A model generated the notes under the pieces. The model ran no database searches and was not told where the DNA came from. It saw nothing but the letters and a program-made list of their open reading frames with translations. Source: Flavobacterium sp. HJ-32-4 (GTDB lineage: Bacteria > Bacteroidota > Bacteroidia > Flavobacteriales > Flavobacteriaceae). From it: a DNA stretch of 64,000 nt. Position numbers and translations under genes: made by a program. Positions within the stretch are counted from its first letter, which is position 1. Every line of letters starts with the position of its first letter. Positions 42,266 through 51,062 of this stretch are shown here, piece after piece. Location of the stretch: NCBI RefSeq assembly GCF_022532105.1, contig NZ_CP092832.1, forward strand, positions 3,191,001 to 3,255,000, read 5' to 3'.

Positions 42266-44118
42266 ATAGCGAAACGTTTATCTAAATCCTCCACCCGTAA
42301 GGTGATGAAGGTTGGTTTATGAAACGGCGAAACCGACGGTTCCTTGCATGCGAAAAGGCTGTTTACCAAATTTTCCTGTTCTTTTTCCGACAATACCGTG
42401 CCGGTCTTCACCGCCAGGCTGCGCGCCATCGATTTGGCGATGCCGTCACTCTGGCTGAAATGGGTGTCGGGTACGTCTTGTTGTAAGTCGGCCAGGAGTT
42501 CCTCCAATACGATCGAGGTCTCACTCTCCGCCACATTGACCGGAAGGCCCGAAATCACCACATGGTCTTCCTCAAACGACTCGAAGATAAATCCGGTATT
42601 GCGGAGCGACGGTTCGAGTTCCCGTAACAATTCGAGTTCGACGTTGGAAAAATAGAGCGGTAACGGAAACAGCAACTGCTGGCTCGATGCCTGTTGCAGC
42701 GTGATACTGGCGAGAAACTGCTCATACAGAATCCGCTGGTGGGCCCGTTGCTGGTCGAGTATGACCATGCCCGACTTTATCGGACTGACGATGTATTTCC
42801 GGTGCACCTGATACGTGCGGGTCGTTCCGGTGGTTTCGTCTTCGTTGAAAAGCGACGGTGTGACTTCCTCCGACTCGAACTGCACATCCGGAAATGCCGC
42901 CGATACGACTTCGGTGTCGTGCTTGAGGTCGGCATACAACGACTGCCACTGGGGCGCCGGTTCTTTGCGATAGGAAGAAGACGAAGATGTCGCTTTGGCC
43001 GGACGTGTTTCCCCGAAGGGGTTGAACGCCTGGTCGACCTCGATCGTGGGCAATACGGCCTCCGCATCCTTGAAATGATAGGGCGTATCCAGATTCGGAT
43101 CGCGCTCAAAGTCCAATACCGGTGCTACGTTAAACTGTCCGAGGCTATGCTTGATCGCCGAACGCAATATAGCGTACAGCGCATGTTCATCGTCAAACTT
43201 GATTTCCGTTTTTGTCGGATGGATATTGATGTCGATGGTATGCGGTGGGACATCCAGATAGAGGAAATACGAGGGCTGGCATCCTTCCTTAATCAATCCT
43301 TCATAAGCCGCCATAACCGCATGGTGGAGGTAGCCGCTGCGGATGAAACGGTCGTTCACAAAGAAAAACTGCTCGCCCCGGCCCTTTTTCGCAAACTCCG
43401 GCTTACCTACAAACCCCTGTAGGTTCACGATTTCAGTCTGCTCGGACGTCGGTACGATCCGCTCATTGGTTTTACCCCCAAATACACCTACGATGCGTTG
43501 CCGCAGGTTGGAAGCCGGCAGGTTGAACACCTCATGACCGTTGTGGTGGAGGCTGAAATGAATCGACGGATGCGCCAACGCCACCCGCTGGAACTCGTCG
43601 ATGATGTGCCGTTGCTCGACCGTATCCGATTTCAGGAAGTTGCGTCGGGCGGGAATATTGAAAAAGAGGTTTTTTACAGCGAAGGATGTTCCTTTGGGCA
43701 CCACCGCCATTTCCTGCGATACGAAACGGCTTCCTTCGATGACGAGATGGGTGCCGAGCTCTTCCTGCTCCTGCTTTGTCTTCAGTTCCACGTGTGCAAT
43801 CGCTGCGATCGAAGCCAGTGCTTCCCCCCTGAATCCTTTGGTATGAAGGGCGAAAAGATCTTCCGCCACCCGTATCTTTGATGTCGCATGTCGTTCAAAA
43901 CACAGCCGCGCATCGGTCACGCTCATACCCACTCCATTGTCGATGACCTGGATCAGCGACTTGCCGGCGTCTTTTACCACCAAACGAATCTCTGTAGACC
44001 GGGCATCAACGGCATTTTCAAGCAATTCCTTCACGACGGATGCCGGCCGCTGGACGACCTCTCCTGCCGCGATCTGGTTGGCAACGTGATCCGGTAAAAG
44101 CTGGATGATGCTCGACAT
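42262..44118 (-). CDS. mutL: DNA mismatch repair protein MutL
   Basis: 618 residues from ATG 44118 (MSSIIQLLPDHVANQIAAGE); an upstream in-frame ATG at 44142 adds eight unsupported residues. GHKL ATPase motifs: ELLENAVDA, DNGVGM, HTKGFRGEALASI. The C-terminal endonuclease motif reads DQQRAHQRILYE (455-466): against DQHA(X)2E(X)4E the His, Ala and the first Glu are changed to Gln, Arg and Gln, so nicking activity may be reduced or differ. It couples MutS recognition to repair; it is first in the unit mutL-rhomboid-rhomboid. Confidence 0.95.
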   Translation of the reverse strand: MSSIIQLLPDHVANQIAAGEVVQRPASVVKELLENAVDARSTEIRLVVKDAGKSLIQVIDNGVGMSVTDARLCFERHATSKIRVAEDLFALHTKGFRGEALASIAAIAHVELKTKQEQEELGTHLVIEGSRFVSQEMAVVPKGTSFAVKNLFFNIPARRNFLKSDTVEQRHIIDEFQRVALAHPSIHFSLHHNGHEVFNLPASNLRQRIVGVFGGKTNERIVPTSEQTEIVNLQGFVGKPEFAKKGRGEQFFFVNDRFIRSGYLHHAVMAAYEGLIKEGCQPSYFLYLDVPPHTIDINIHPTKTEIKFDDEHALYAILRSAIKHSLGQFNVAPVLDFERDPNLDTPYHFKDAEAVLPTIEVDQAFNPFGETRPAKATSSSSSYRKEPAPQWQSLYADLKHDTEVVSAAFPDVQFESEEVTPSLFNEDETTGTTRTYQVHRKYIVSPIKSGMVILDQQRAHQRILYEQFLASITLQQASSQQLLFPLPLYFSNVELELLRELEPSLRNTGFIFESFEEDHVVISGLPVNVAESETSIVLEELLADLQQDVPDTHFSQSDGIAKSMARSLAVKTGTVLSEKEQENLVNSLFACKEPSVSPFHKPTFITLRVEDLDKRFAI

Positions 44119-44201
44119 GTAACTGGATTGAGGAAGCCTCAAAAATACATATTTCCCACTGGATTAACCGAGGGAACAGAAGCGAAAAAATTCACAATTT
44201 T

Positions 44202-44720
44202 TTATCGGAAACCCTGCACCGATTTGCGTGGCTGTGTCTGGCGTTTCAGGGCCGCCATGCGGATGGCGGTAATACCTGCCTCCGTGCCTTTGTTGCCGTG
44301 CGAACCCCCACTGCGGTCTAACGACTGCTGAAGGTTGTTGTCGGTCAGCACACAGAAAATCACGGGGGTGTCGGTCAGGATGTTCAGGTCTTTGATACCT
44401 TGGGTAACCCCTTCGCACACAAACTCGAAGTGCATGGTCTCGCCTTTGATGACACAACCGATGGAAATCACGGCATCCGGTTGGTGCACATCGATCATCC
44501 GTTTCGAACCGTAGATGAGTTCGAAGCTACCCGGCACATCCCAGCGGATGATATTTTCTTCGCGGGCACCACAGTCGAGCAGCGCTGCTTTACAGCCATT
44601 AAAGAGTCCTTCGGTGACGGTTTCGTTCCAGCCTGAAACAACAATCCCAAACCGAAAATCATTCGCATTTGGGATTGAAGTCTTGTCGTATTCCGACAAG
44701 TTTTTATTTGCGGTTGCCAT
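44202..44720 (-). CDS. ribH: 6,7-Dimethyl-8-ribityllumazine synthase RibH
   Basis: 172 residues. Lumazine synthase motifs: IVVSGWNETVTEGL (substrate-binding Trp), VPGSFELIYGSK, SIGCVIKGETMHFEFVCEG (catalytic His in HFE), TPVIFCVLTDNNLQQSLDRS. It makes the riboflavin precursor from ArP and DHBP. The start overlaps the stop of the TPR gene by one base, an arrangement of the type tpr-ribH seen in other flavobacteria. No FMN riboswitch is visible upstream. Confidence 0.96.
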   Translation of the reverse strand: MATANKNLSEYDKTSIPNANDFRFGIVVSGWNETVTEGLFNGCKAALLDCGAREENIIRWDVPGSFELIYGSKRMIDVHQPDAVISIGCVIKGETMHFEFVCEGVTQGIKDLNILTDTPVIFCVLTDNNLQQSLDRSGGSHGNKGTEAGITAIRMAALKRQTQPRKSVQGFR

Positions 44721-45505
44721 TACTGTGCAAGCCCCATGAAGGCATCGACGCCCTGCGCTTCCGCAGATGTCGGATAGTTTTCTTTGATATCGGTAAAATA
44801 CTCGAGTGCTTTCGATTTGTTGCCGAGGGCCAACTCCGCCTTACCTGCTTTCATTTTGAAGCGGGCCGCGATGAATTTGTTGTCCTTCTTCATATCGATG
44901 GCTTTTTGGTAGTATTCCAACGCCTTGTTCAGGTCTTTTTTCTCAGCATACGCATCACCGATTGCACCCTGCGCCAATGGCCCAAGCGTTTCGTCGTCTG
45001 ACTTGAACTGCTCGAGTTGCTCGATGGCCTGGTCGAACTTACCGGTTTGGAGGTACGCGATACCGGCGGCATAGTGCGCCAGATTCGCCGATTTCGTACC
45101 GGAGTAATCTTCCGCAATGGCGGGAAAACCGGGCTTGCCTTCGGCGTCTTTCAGGGAAAGCGCGTAAAGTGAGTCGGCTTTCGTACCGTTGGTTGCCTCT
45201 ACGAAATTCTGCTGGGCGCGGAACATCTGCTCGGCTGCATCTGTCTCTTTCGGCTCAACGATGAACTTACCATACAGTACCCAACCCAACGCAGCGACGG
45301 CAATTACACCTACCACACCGAAGATAATCTTCTGGTTTTTCTCAACCCACTGCTCGGTTTTGCTGGCGGTGGCATCAAGCGCATTGAACACGCCGGCGGT
45401 CGTACTGTCTTTTTCGTCGACCTGTACTTCCTCTACGAACGTATCCTCTACTTTTTCCTCCTTCGGCTTTGGTGCTTTGTATCCTCTCTTGTTATAGGTT
45501 GCCAT
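44720..45505 (-). CDS. Tetratricopeptide-repeat membrane protein (YfgM-like)
   Basis: 261 residues. A charged cytoplasmic N-terminus (PKEEKVEDTFVEEVQVDEK), one membrane helix (IIFGVVGVIAVAALGWVLYG, about residue 69-88) and a periplasmic TPR-like part: GAIGDAYAEKKDLNKALEYY, AELALGNKSKALEYFTDIKE, and LAHYAAGIAYLQTGKFDQAI. This single-pass TPR layout resembles YfgM, an ancillary protein of the Sec translocon. It is first in a unit with ribH and has an exact -7 box upstream (TATTTTTG). Confidence 0.8.
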   Translation of the reverse strand: MATYNKRGYKAPKPKEEKVEDTFVEEVQVDEKDSTTAGVFNALDATASKTEQWVEKNQKIIFGVVGVIAVAALGWVLYGKFIVEPKETDAAEQMFRAQQNFVEATNGTKADSLYALSLKDAEGKPGFPAIAEDYSGTKSANLAHYAAGIAYLQTGKFDQAIEQLEQFKSDDETLGPLAQGAIGDAYAEKKDLNKALEYYQKAIDMKKDNKFIAARFKMKAGKAELALGNKSKALEYFTDIKENYPTSAEAQGVDAFMGLAQ

Positions 45506-45528
45506 TTACGTTTATTTAATCGAGGTGC

Positions 45529-45536
45529 AAAAATAT
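45529..45536 (-). promoter_or_regulatory. -7 box of the TPR-ribH unit
   Basis: Minus-strand TATTTTTG (plus CAAAAATA), exact TAnnTTTG, 24 nt before the start codon at 45505. Confidence 0.5.
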
Positions 45537-45568
45537 AATTTTTATTCAAATCTGAAACGCTTTATCGG

Positions 45569-45576
45569 TATTTTTG
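45569..45576 (+). promoter_or_regulatory. -7 box of recF
   Basis: TATTTTTG, exact TAnnTTTG, 35 nt before the recF ATG at 45612. It is divergent from the TPR-ribH promoter 33 nt away. Confidence 0.5.
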
Positions 45577-45611
45577 AATAATTTGCACGCGCCGCCCGGC
45601 CGCTACACCGC

Positions 45612-46691
45612 ATGTACCTCAAACGCATTTCTTTACTGAATTACAAGAACTTCCCGGAAAAGACGTTCGAGTTCGACAACCGTATCAACTGTTTCGTCGG
45701 ACCGAATGGCACCGGAAAAAGCAATGTGCTCGACGCCGTCTACCATCTGGCGGTGGGCAAAAGTTATTTTAACCCGCTGTCGGTGCAGAATATCCGCCAT
45801 GGTGAGGACTTTTTTGTGGTGGAAGGCGACTTCGAAATCGACGGCCGCGCCGAACACGTCGTCTGCAGCCTGAAGAAGGGCCAGAAGAAGGCCCTGAAAC
45901 GGAACGGTAAGCTTTATGAGAAGTTTTCGGAACACATCGGGTTGATTCCTATCGTGATGGTATCACCCGCCGACCGCGACCTCATCACGGAAGGCAGCGA
46001 AGAACGCCGCAAATTCGTCGATGGCGTGGTGTCGCAGTTGGATCCCGATTATCTCCGGCACCTCATCCACTACCAGAAAATACTGGTGCAGCGCAATGCA
46101 CTATTGAAGTATTTCGCCCTCAACCACACGTTCGATAGCGAGACCTTAGCTATTTATAACGAGCAGCTTTCCGCACTGGCGCAGCCTATCTACGAAAAAC
46201 GCCGCGCTTTCCTTGAGGCATTCATTCCCATTTTCGAGCACCACCACCGGCAAATCACCGGGGCGGCCGAATCGGTGCGACTGACCTATGAGAGTCCACT
46301 GGCAGCGAAACCGCTTTTGGCGTTATTGGAAGAATCCCTTTCCAAAGACCGCGTGCTGCAATACACCAGTACCGGCATCCATCGCGACGACCTGGCCTTT
46401 TCCATCGACCATCATCCCATCCGGAAGTTTGGATCGCAGGGACAACAGAAGTCGTTTCTCATCGCCCTCAAGCTCGCGCAGTTCGACTTCCTGAAAAAAC
46501 AGTGCGACCGGATGCCCATCCTCCTCTTCGACGACATCTTCGACAAACTCGATGAAAACCGGGTGGGACGTATCATTGAAATGGTGAACCAAGACGATTT
46601 CGGGCAACTCTTCATCTCCGATACCCATCCGGATCGCACCGAGGCGATTGTGCGTAAAACCGGGCAATCCTACAAGATATTTTCGCTCTAA
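45612..46691 (+). CDS. recF: DNA repair/replication protein RecF
   Basis: 359 residues. SMC-like ABC ATPase: Walker [15 protein letters not shown] (30-43), signature region [18 protein letters not shown], Walker [14 protein letters not shown], and ISDTHPDRT at the end. Together with RecO and RecR it loads RecA on gapped DNA. dnaA and dnaN are not near, unlike the classic origin order. It begins divergently from the TPR-ribH unit. Confidence 0.95.
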   Translation: MYLKRISLLNYKNFPEKTFEFDNRINCFVGPNGTGKSNVLDAVYHLAVGKSYFNPLSVQNIRHGEDFFVVEGDFEIDGRAEHVVCSLKKGQKKALKRNGKLYEKFSEHIGLIPIVMVSPADRDLITEGSEERRKFVDGVVSQLDPDYLRHLIHYQKILVQRNALLKYFALNHTFDSETLAIYNEQLSALAQPIYEKRRAFLEAFIPIFEHHHRQITGAAESVRLTYESPLAAKPLLALLEESLSKDRVLQYTSTGIHRDDLAFSIDHHPIRKFGSQGQQKSFLIALKLAQFDFLKKQCDRMPILLFDDIFDKLDENRVGRIIEMVNQDDFGQLFISDTHPDRTEAIVRKTGQSYKIFSL

Positions 46692-46730
46692 CCCCGCCTT
46701 TCTTCCTGCACAGGTGTTAACTTTTCATAC

Positions 46731-46738
46731 TATATTTG
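46731..46738 (+). promoter_or_regulatory. -7 box of the rhodanese-thioredoxin gene
   Basis: TATATTTG, exact TAnnTTTG, ending 4 nt before the ATG at 46743; the transcript would be nearly leaderless, as for btuF. Confidence 0.5.
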
Positions 46739-46742
46739 TGGG

Positions 46743-47423
46743 ATGAAACACTTCGTCCTGCTATACCTTACCTTCCTGGTAGCAGTCGGATGCACCGGAC
46801 AAACCGACGCGCTTCCGGCAAAAGCCTTCGCCGAACAACTCGCCGGCACGCCGAATCCCCAATTGCTTGACGTACGGACTCCCGAAGAATTCCAGTCGGG
46901 CCATATAGACGGTGCCCGCATGGCGAATTGGAACGGACCCGAATTCGAAGCCATCGCACCATCCCTCGATAAAAAACAACCCGTTTTTGTGTATTGTCTC
47001 AGCGGTAGCCGAAGCGCCCGTGCCGCCAAGAAACTGAAGGAAATGGGCTTTTCGACCGTATACGACCTGCAGGGCGGCTACCTCAAATGGGAAGCGGAAG
47101 GCCTTGCCGGTGCCCCCCAGTCGACCGTGCCGGTGGGCATTTGCCCGCAGGAATATGGCGATGCCATCCAATCGGGAAAAGTATTGGTCAACTTCTACGC
47201 CGAATGGTGCGCCCCCTGCCAAAAGATGAAACCTTTCATGGAACGCCTGGCCGCGCAGGAAGGGACGCTCAAAGTCATGCGCCTGAACGCCGATGAACAC
47301 AAAACCATGGTGCGCGAACTGAAAGTATCGGAACTGCCTGCCCTTTTCCTTTACCAGGATGGAAAACTCACCTGGACGCATACCGGTTATATCTCGGAAG
47401 ACGAACTCAAAAAACACCTTTGA
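46743..47423 (+). CDS. Rhodanese-thioredoxin fusion lipoprotein
   Basis: 226 residues. Lipoprotein signal YLTFLVAVGC; the rhodanese domain (about 25-120) has VRTPEEFQSGHIDGARMANW and the Cys loop VYCLSGSRSARAAKKL; the thioredoxin domain (about 125-226) has FYAEWCAPCQKMKPF with CxxC and cis-Pro in ELPALFLY. Exported rhodanese plus thioredoxin could link sulfur transfer with disulfide handling in the periplasm or on the outer membrane. The fusion makes the partnership explicit. It overlaps the next ATG by one base. Confidence 0.85.
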   Translation: MKHFVLLYLTFLVAVGCTGQTDALPAKAFAEQLAGTPNPQLLDVRTPEEFQSGHIDGARMANWNGPEFEAIAPSLDKKQPVFVYCLSGSRSARAAKKLKEMGFSTVYDLQGGYLKWEAEGLAGAPQSTVPVGICPQEYGDAIQSGKVLVNFYAEWCAPCQKMKPFMERLAAQEGTLKVMRLNADEHKTMVRELKVSELPALFLYQDGKLTWTHTGYISEDELKKHL

Positions 47424-48094
47424 TGCTCTCCCAAGCCGCCCTCGACTTTCTCCGCGACCTCAAGCAAAACAACCACCGCGACTGGTTCATCAGCCAGAAA
47501 AAGCGCTACGACGCCTATAAAAAGGAATACCTGCAACTGGCGGCTGACCTGCTGGCCGCGCTCCAGGCGTTCGACCCAAGCCTCGAAACGCTCGAACCCA
47601 AAGACTGCACCTTCCGGATCAACCGCGACATCCGGTTCTCTGCGGATAAATCGCCCTATAAAACCCACATGGGACTCTGGTTCTCGGGCGGATCCAAAAT
47701 ACACAACCGCCCCGGCTATTACATCCAGATCGAGGACGGAAATGCGTTCGTCGCAGGAGGCTTGTACCAGCCCGATGCCGAAGAACTCCGCAAAATCCGA
47801 CGTGAAATCGCCTTCTTCCACGACGACCTGGAAGCCGTCATTGCCGATGGGGATTTTCAGTCGGTATTCGGAGGCCTTAGCCCCGAAAATGCCCTGAAAA
47901 CAGCACCCAAAGGCTACGAAAAAGACCATCCCGCGATCGAATTCCTCAAACTGAAGAGCTTCGTTGCCACCGCAACGTTTCCGGTGGGTGACGTATTAAA
48001 AAAGGATTTCGTTTCGAAAACCGCCCAGAAACTGCGGGCCCTGAAACCGCTGAACGATTTCATTGACCGCGCACTCGAAGAATCAGAAGACTAA
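47423..48094 (+). CDS. DUF2461 domain-containing protein
   Basis: 223 residues from ATG 47423 (TGATG overlap). DUF2461 signature: LDFLRDLKQNNHRDWFISQK, KDCTFRINRDIRFSADKSPY followed by KTHMGLWF, and PGYYIQIEDGNAFVAGGLYQ, then the final FVSKTAQKLRALKPL. Conserved Arg and Asp residues in the RINRDIRFS segment suggest a catalytic or nucleic-acid role, but none is known. Confidence 0.88.
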   Translation: MLSQAALDFLRDLKQNNHRDWFISQKKRYDAYKKEYLQLAADLLAALQAFDPSLETLEPKDCTFRINRDIRFSADKSPYKTHMGLWFSGGSKIHNRPGYYIQIEDGNAFVAGGLYQPDAEELRKIRREIAFFHDDLEAVIADGDFQSVFGGLSPENALKTAPKGYEKDHPAIEFLKLKSFVATATFPVGDVLKKDFVSKTAQKLRALKPLNDFIDRALEESED

Positions 48095-48096
48095 AG

Positions 48097-49173
48097 ATGC
48101 AGAAAAAACGGAGGATATTGTTTCTCGGGGAAGCCTATCGGGCCGACGCCATCACCTGGATGGACGGCCTGAAGCAATTCGGCGATTTCGACATCGTCAC
48201 CTGGGAACTAAACCATCCCGGACACAACCTGCAAAGCCGGATCAAACGCTTCGTCGAATACCTGACGGCCTTGCGAACGATACGCCGCCTCATCCGCGAA
48301 CACCAACCCGATATGGTTATCGCGGAACGCACCACCAGTTATGGATTTCTGGCCGCTTCCTGCGGACTCCATCCGGTCGCGATTGCCCAGCAAGGCCGCA
48401 CCGACCTCTGGCCTGAACGCTCGCTGACCATGCCGCTGAAACGGATGTTGCAGCACCGCGCCTTCAAATACGCCGACCTGGTGCATGCCTGGGGGCCGGT
48501 TATGACGGTATCGATGCGGGAAGCGGGTGTTGACATGTCGAAAGTGATGGTCCTTCCCAAAGGCATCGACCTCGCGCGGTTTCGATATGAAACGGATGCA
48601 AACCGGGTGCCGACCGCGATTGTGACGCGATCGCTGCAACCGGAATACCGACACGATGTCATCCTTCGGGCTTTTTCCCTACTTGCGTCACGCGGCATCC
48701 AACTTCCGCTCGTAATCGTAGGAGATGGCAGCCGAAAGCAGTACCTTCAACAATTGGCACAGGAGTTGGACATTGCCGACCAGGTGACCTTCACAGGTCG
48801 CATCGCCAATACACAACTTCCCCAATTACTGGGCGCCTCGTCCCTTTACCTGAGCATGCCGATAACGGAAGGCGTGTCGGCCTCGCTTTTTGAAGCCATG
48901 GCCTGCGGATCCTACCCCATCGTGACCGACCTGCCCGGTAACCGAAGCTGGATTTCGCATCGGGATAACGGACAACTTGTGCCGGTAGACGATGCCACGG
49001 CACTTGCAAATGAAATAGAATGGGCCCTCGCAAACCCCGAAGTGCGAAGAAAAGCCTCTGAACATAACCGACAGTTTGTCGAAACCTACGCTGATTTCCA
49101 TACCAACATGAAGAAGATAGCCGACCGCTATCACGAAATGATCAACGAAAAAGAAGCCCATGTGCGGAATTAG
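48097..49173 (+). CDS. Glycosyltransferase family 4 protein
   Basis: 358 residues, GT-B fold. N-terminal half: ILFLGEAYRADAITWMDGL and HQPDMVIAERTTSYGFL; C-terminal nucleotide-sugar half: LPLVIVGDGSRKQYLQQLAQ, VTFTGRIANTQLPQLLGASS, EGVSASLFEAMACGSYPIVT (E-x7-E pattern), then DLPGNRSWI. It overlaps asnB by 14 nt, so it should be cotranscribed with it and may belong to a polysaccharide route. Donor and acceptor unknown. Confidence 0.87.
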   Translation: MQKKRRILFLGEAYRADAITWMDGLKQFGDFDIVTWELNHPGHNLQSRIKRFVEYLTALRTIRRLIREHQPDMVIAERTTSYGFLAASCGLHPVAIAQQGRTDLWPERSLTMPLKRMLQHRAFKYADLVHAWGPVMTVSMREAGVDMSKVMVLPKGIDLARFRYETDANRVPTAIVTRSLQPEYRHDVILRAFSLLASRGIQLPLVIVGDGSRKQYLQQLAQELDIADQVTFTGRIANTQLPQLLGASSLYLSMPITEGVSASLFEAMACGSYPIVTDLPGNRSWISHRDNGQLVPVDDATALANEIEWALANPEVRRKASEHNRQFVETYADFHTNMKKIADRYHEMINEKEAHVRN

Positions 49174-51022
49174 CGGTTTATTGCACTTCGATGCTGCGCG
49201 ACGTGCAAGTGAAGAATGGATCGTACGGATGCGGGATGCCCTCGAACACCGCGGCCCCGACGATGCCGGTATTTTCATGGACGGCGCGCTCGGATTGGGG
49301 CACCGTCGACTGTCGATACTTGACCTTTCAAAAGCCGGGCACCAGCCGTTTACGTCGCACGACGGGCGGTATGTGATGGTCTATAACGGCGAAATCTATA
49401 ACTTCCGCGATTTTTACGGGGAGCTCAAAGCCCGTGGTATCGACCTACGCACGGGTTCCGATACCGAGGTGCTGCTGGCCTTGTTCCAACTACACGGAAC
49501 CACCATGCTGTCACGCCTGAACGGTATGTTCGCCTTTGCTGTATGGGACAAACAGGAACGCCGACTCACACTCGTGCGCGACCGGATGGGCGTGAAACCC
49601 CTTTATTACGCCCTTCACGACAACAGCCTCTTTTTTGCATCCGAACAAAAAGCGCTGTTCAAAGCCGGTGTGCCGCTGCGGATTGCACAGGACGGACTCG
49701 AGGAGTACATCTTCAACCGCTTCGTAGCAGGCGAAAAAACGCTGTGCGAGGGCGTCTATGCCCTACTTCCGGGGCACATCATGACCATAGAGGCCGACGG
49801 AAAAACACAGATGACCAAATGGTGGGACCTGAAATCGGAGATCCTGGCGCACCCGAAGATTGCCCATCCGGTGGAATGGTTTCGGGAACTATTCAATGAT
49901 TCGGTACGCCTGCGCATGATCAGTGACGCGCCGGTCGGCGTATTGCTGAGTGGGGGACTCGACTCGTCATCTGTTGCCGCCTCCTTGTTTGAACAGGGCT
50001 ATAAAGGCATCAACACCTTTACGATCGGCTTCCGCGAAAGCGAACACAACGAAGACTACCTCGCCCGACGCCTTTCCAAACAGTTCGGGTTCGACTTCCA
50101 TTCGATGATACTCGAGGACGACGCCGTATTCGAGACCCTCAAATCTATTACCTACCTGCATGACGACCCGTTGATGCACCTCAGCGAACCGCATCTGTTG
50201 GCCGTATCGATGCTGGCCAAGCCCAATGTCAAGGTGCTGCTGTCAGGCGAAGGCGCCGACGAACTGATGGGCGGCTACTACCGCTATAAACCCTTGCAAT
50301 TCCCCAACCTGCTGCATGTTTTGGCACTGTTCGGACGCAATGCCGGTGCGGGACAGGGTGGGAAAATCGACAAACTCTTCCGGTTTGCCCGTATTGGGTC
50401 GAAACGGGATATGGTGCTTTTCAACGGCTCGAACATCTTCCCTGAAGATATCGCATCAGGCTTCGGAATCTCAAGCCTACCGGAAAACGCTTACCGGAAG
50501 CAATTATACGAAGACGCCCGTACGCTCTATCCCGGTGACCTTCGCCGCAAAGCGATGTATGTCGACCAGCACACCTACCTCTGTTCGTTACTCGACCGAA
50601 ACGACCGCTGCACGATGGGGGCATCGATCGAATGCCGCGAACCGTTTTTGGACCAACGCCTTTTGGCCGGACTCGGCTCACTCGACAGCAAGTGGTTTTT
50701 CACCGGCAAGAAAGGAAAATACATCCAGAAAAAAGCGATGGCCGGACGATTGCCAGAGGAAATACTCGACTTCCGGAAAGTCGGACTGAGCTCGCCCTGG
50801 GACCAGTATCTATTGCGCAATCCGGCCTTTAAAGACGAGTTGGAAGCCTTCCGGAAAAGTGAAATCTTCCGTCTTCCGTATTTATCCTCCATCGATCCGT
50901 CACAACTCCTAAAGCGTCTGCAACAGGGTGACGACCGGATGATTTCCTATATCATGCCGCTCTTCATGTTACACATGTGGACCACCTATTACGCCGGACG
51001 CTTTACCTCGACCTTGATGTAG
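49160..51022 (+). CDS. asnB: Asparagine synthase (glutamine-hydrolysing)
   Basis: 620 residues. Class II amidotransferase domain with the nucleophile Cys2 in MCGISGLLHF, EHRGPDDAG, and YNGEIYNFRDF; synthetase domain with the PP-loop VGVLLSGGLDSSSVAASL and SGEGADELMGGYYRYK. Length fits the long AsnB/WbpS forms often found in surface-polysaccharide loci, where an amide is put on a uronic acid. The GT4 gene directly upstream supports that alternative to asparagine synthesis. Confidence 0.93.
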   Translation: MCGISGLLHFDAARRASEEWIVRMRDALEHRGPDDAGIFMDGALGLGHRRLSILDLSKAGHQPFTSHDGRYVMVYNGEIYNFRDFYGELKARGIDLRTGSDTEVLLALFQLHGTTMLSRLNGMFAFAVWDKQERRLTLVRDRMGVKPLYYALHDNSLFFASEQKALFKAGVPLRIAQDGLEEYIFNRFVAGEKTLCEGVYALLPGHIMTIEADGKTQMTKWWDLKSEILAHPKIAHPVEWFRELFNDSVRLRMISDAPVGVLLSGGLDSSSVAASLFEQGYKGINTFTIGFRESEHNEDYLARRLSKQFGFDFHSMILEDDAVFETLKSITYLHDDPLMHLSEPHLLAVSMLAKPNVKVLLSGEGADELMGGYYRYKPLQFPNLLHVLALFGRNAGAGQGGKIDKLFRFARIGSKRDMVLFNGSNIFPEDIASGFGISSLPENAYRKQLYEDARTLYPGDLRRKAMYVDQHTYLCSLLDRNDRCTMGASIECREPFLDQRLLAGLGSLDSKWFFTGKKGKYIQKKAMAGRLPEEILDFRKVGLSSPWDQYLLRNPAFKDELEAFRKSEIFRLPYLSSIDPSQLLKRLQQGDDRMISYIMPLFMLHMWTTYYAGRFTSTLM

Positions 51023-51036
51023 TCGCGCTTTTAGCG

Positions 51037-51044
51037 TATTTTTG
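51037..51044 (+). promoter_or_regulatory. -7 box of murB
   Basis: TATTTTTG, exact TAnnTTTG, 18 nt before the murB ATG at 51063. Confidence 0.5.
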
Positions 51045-51062
51045 AGGCTTAAACCAAGCCTA

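Noticed and set aside
43785..43800. CACGTG-containing string considered as parS
   Set aside because: The flanks do not match TGTTNCACGTGNAACA and it lies inside mutL coding sequence.
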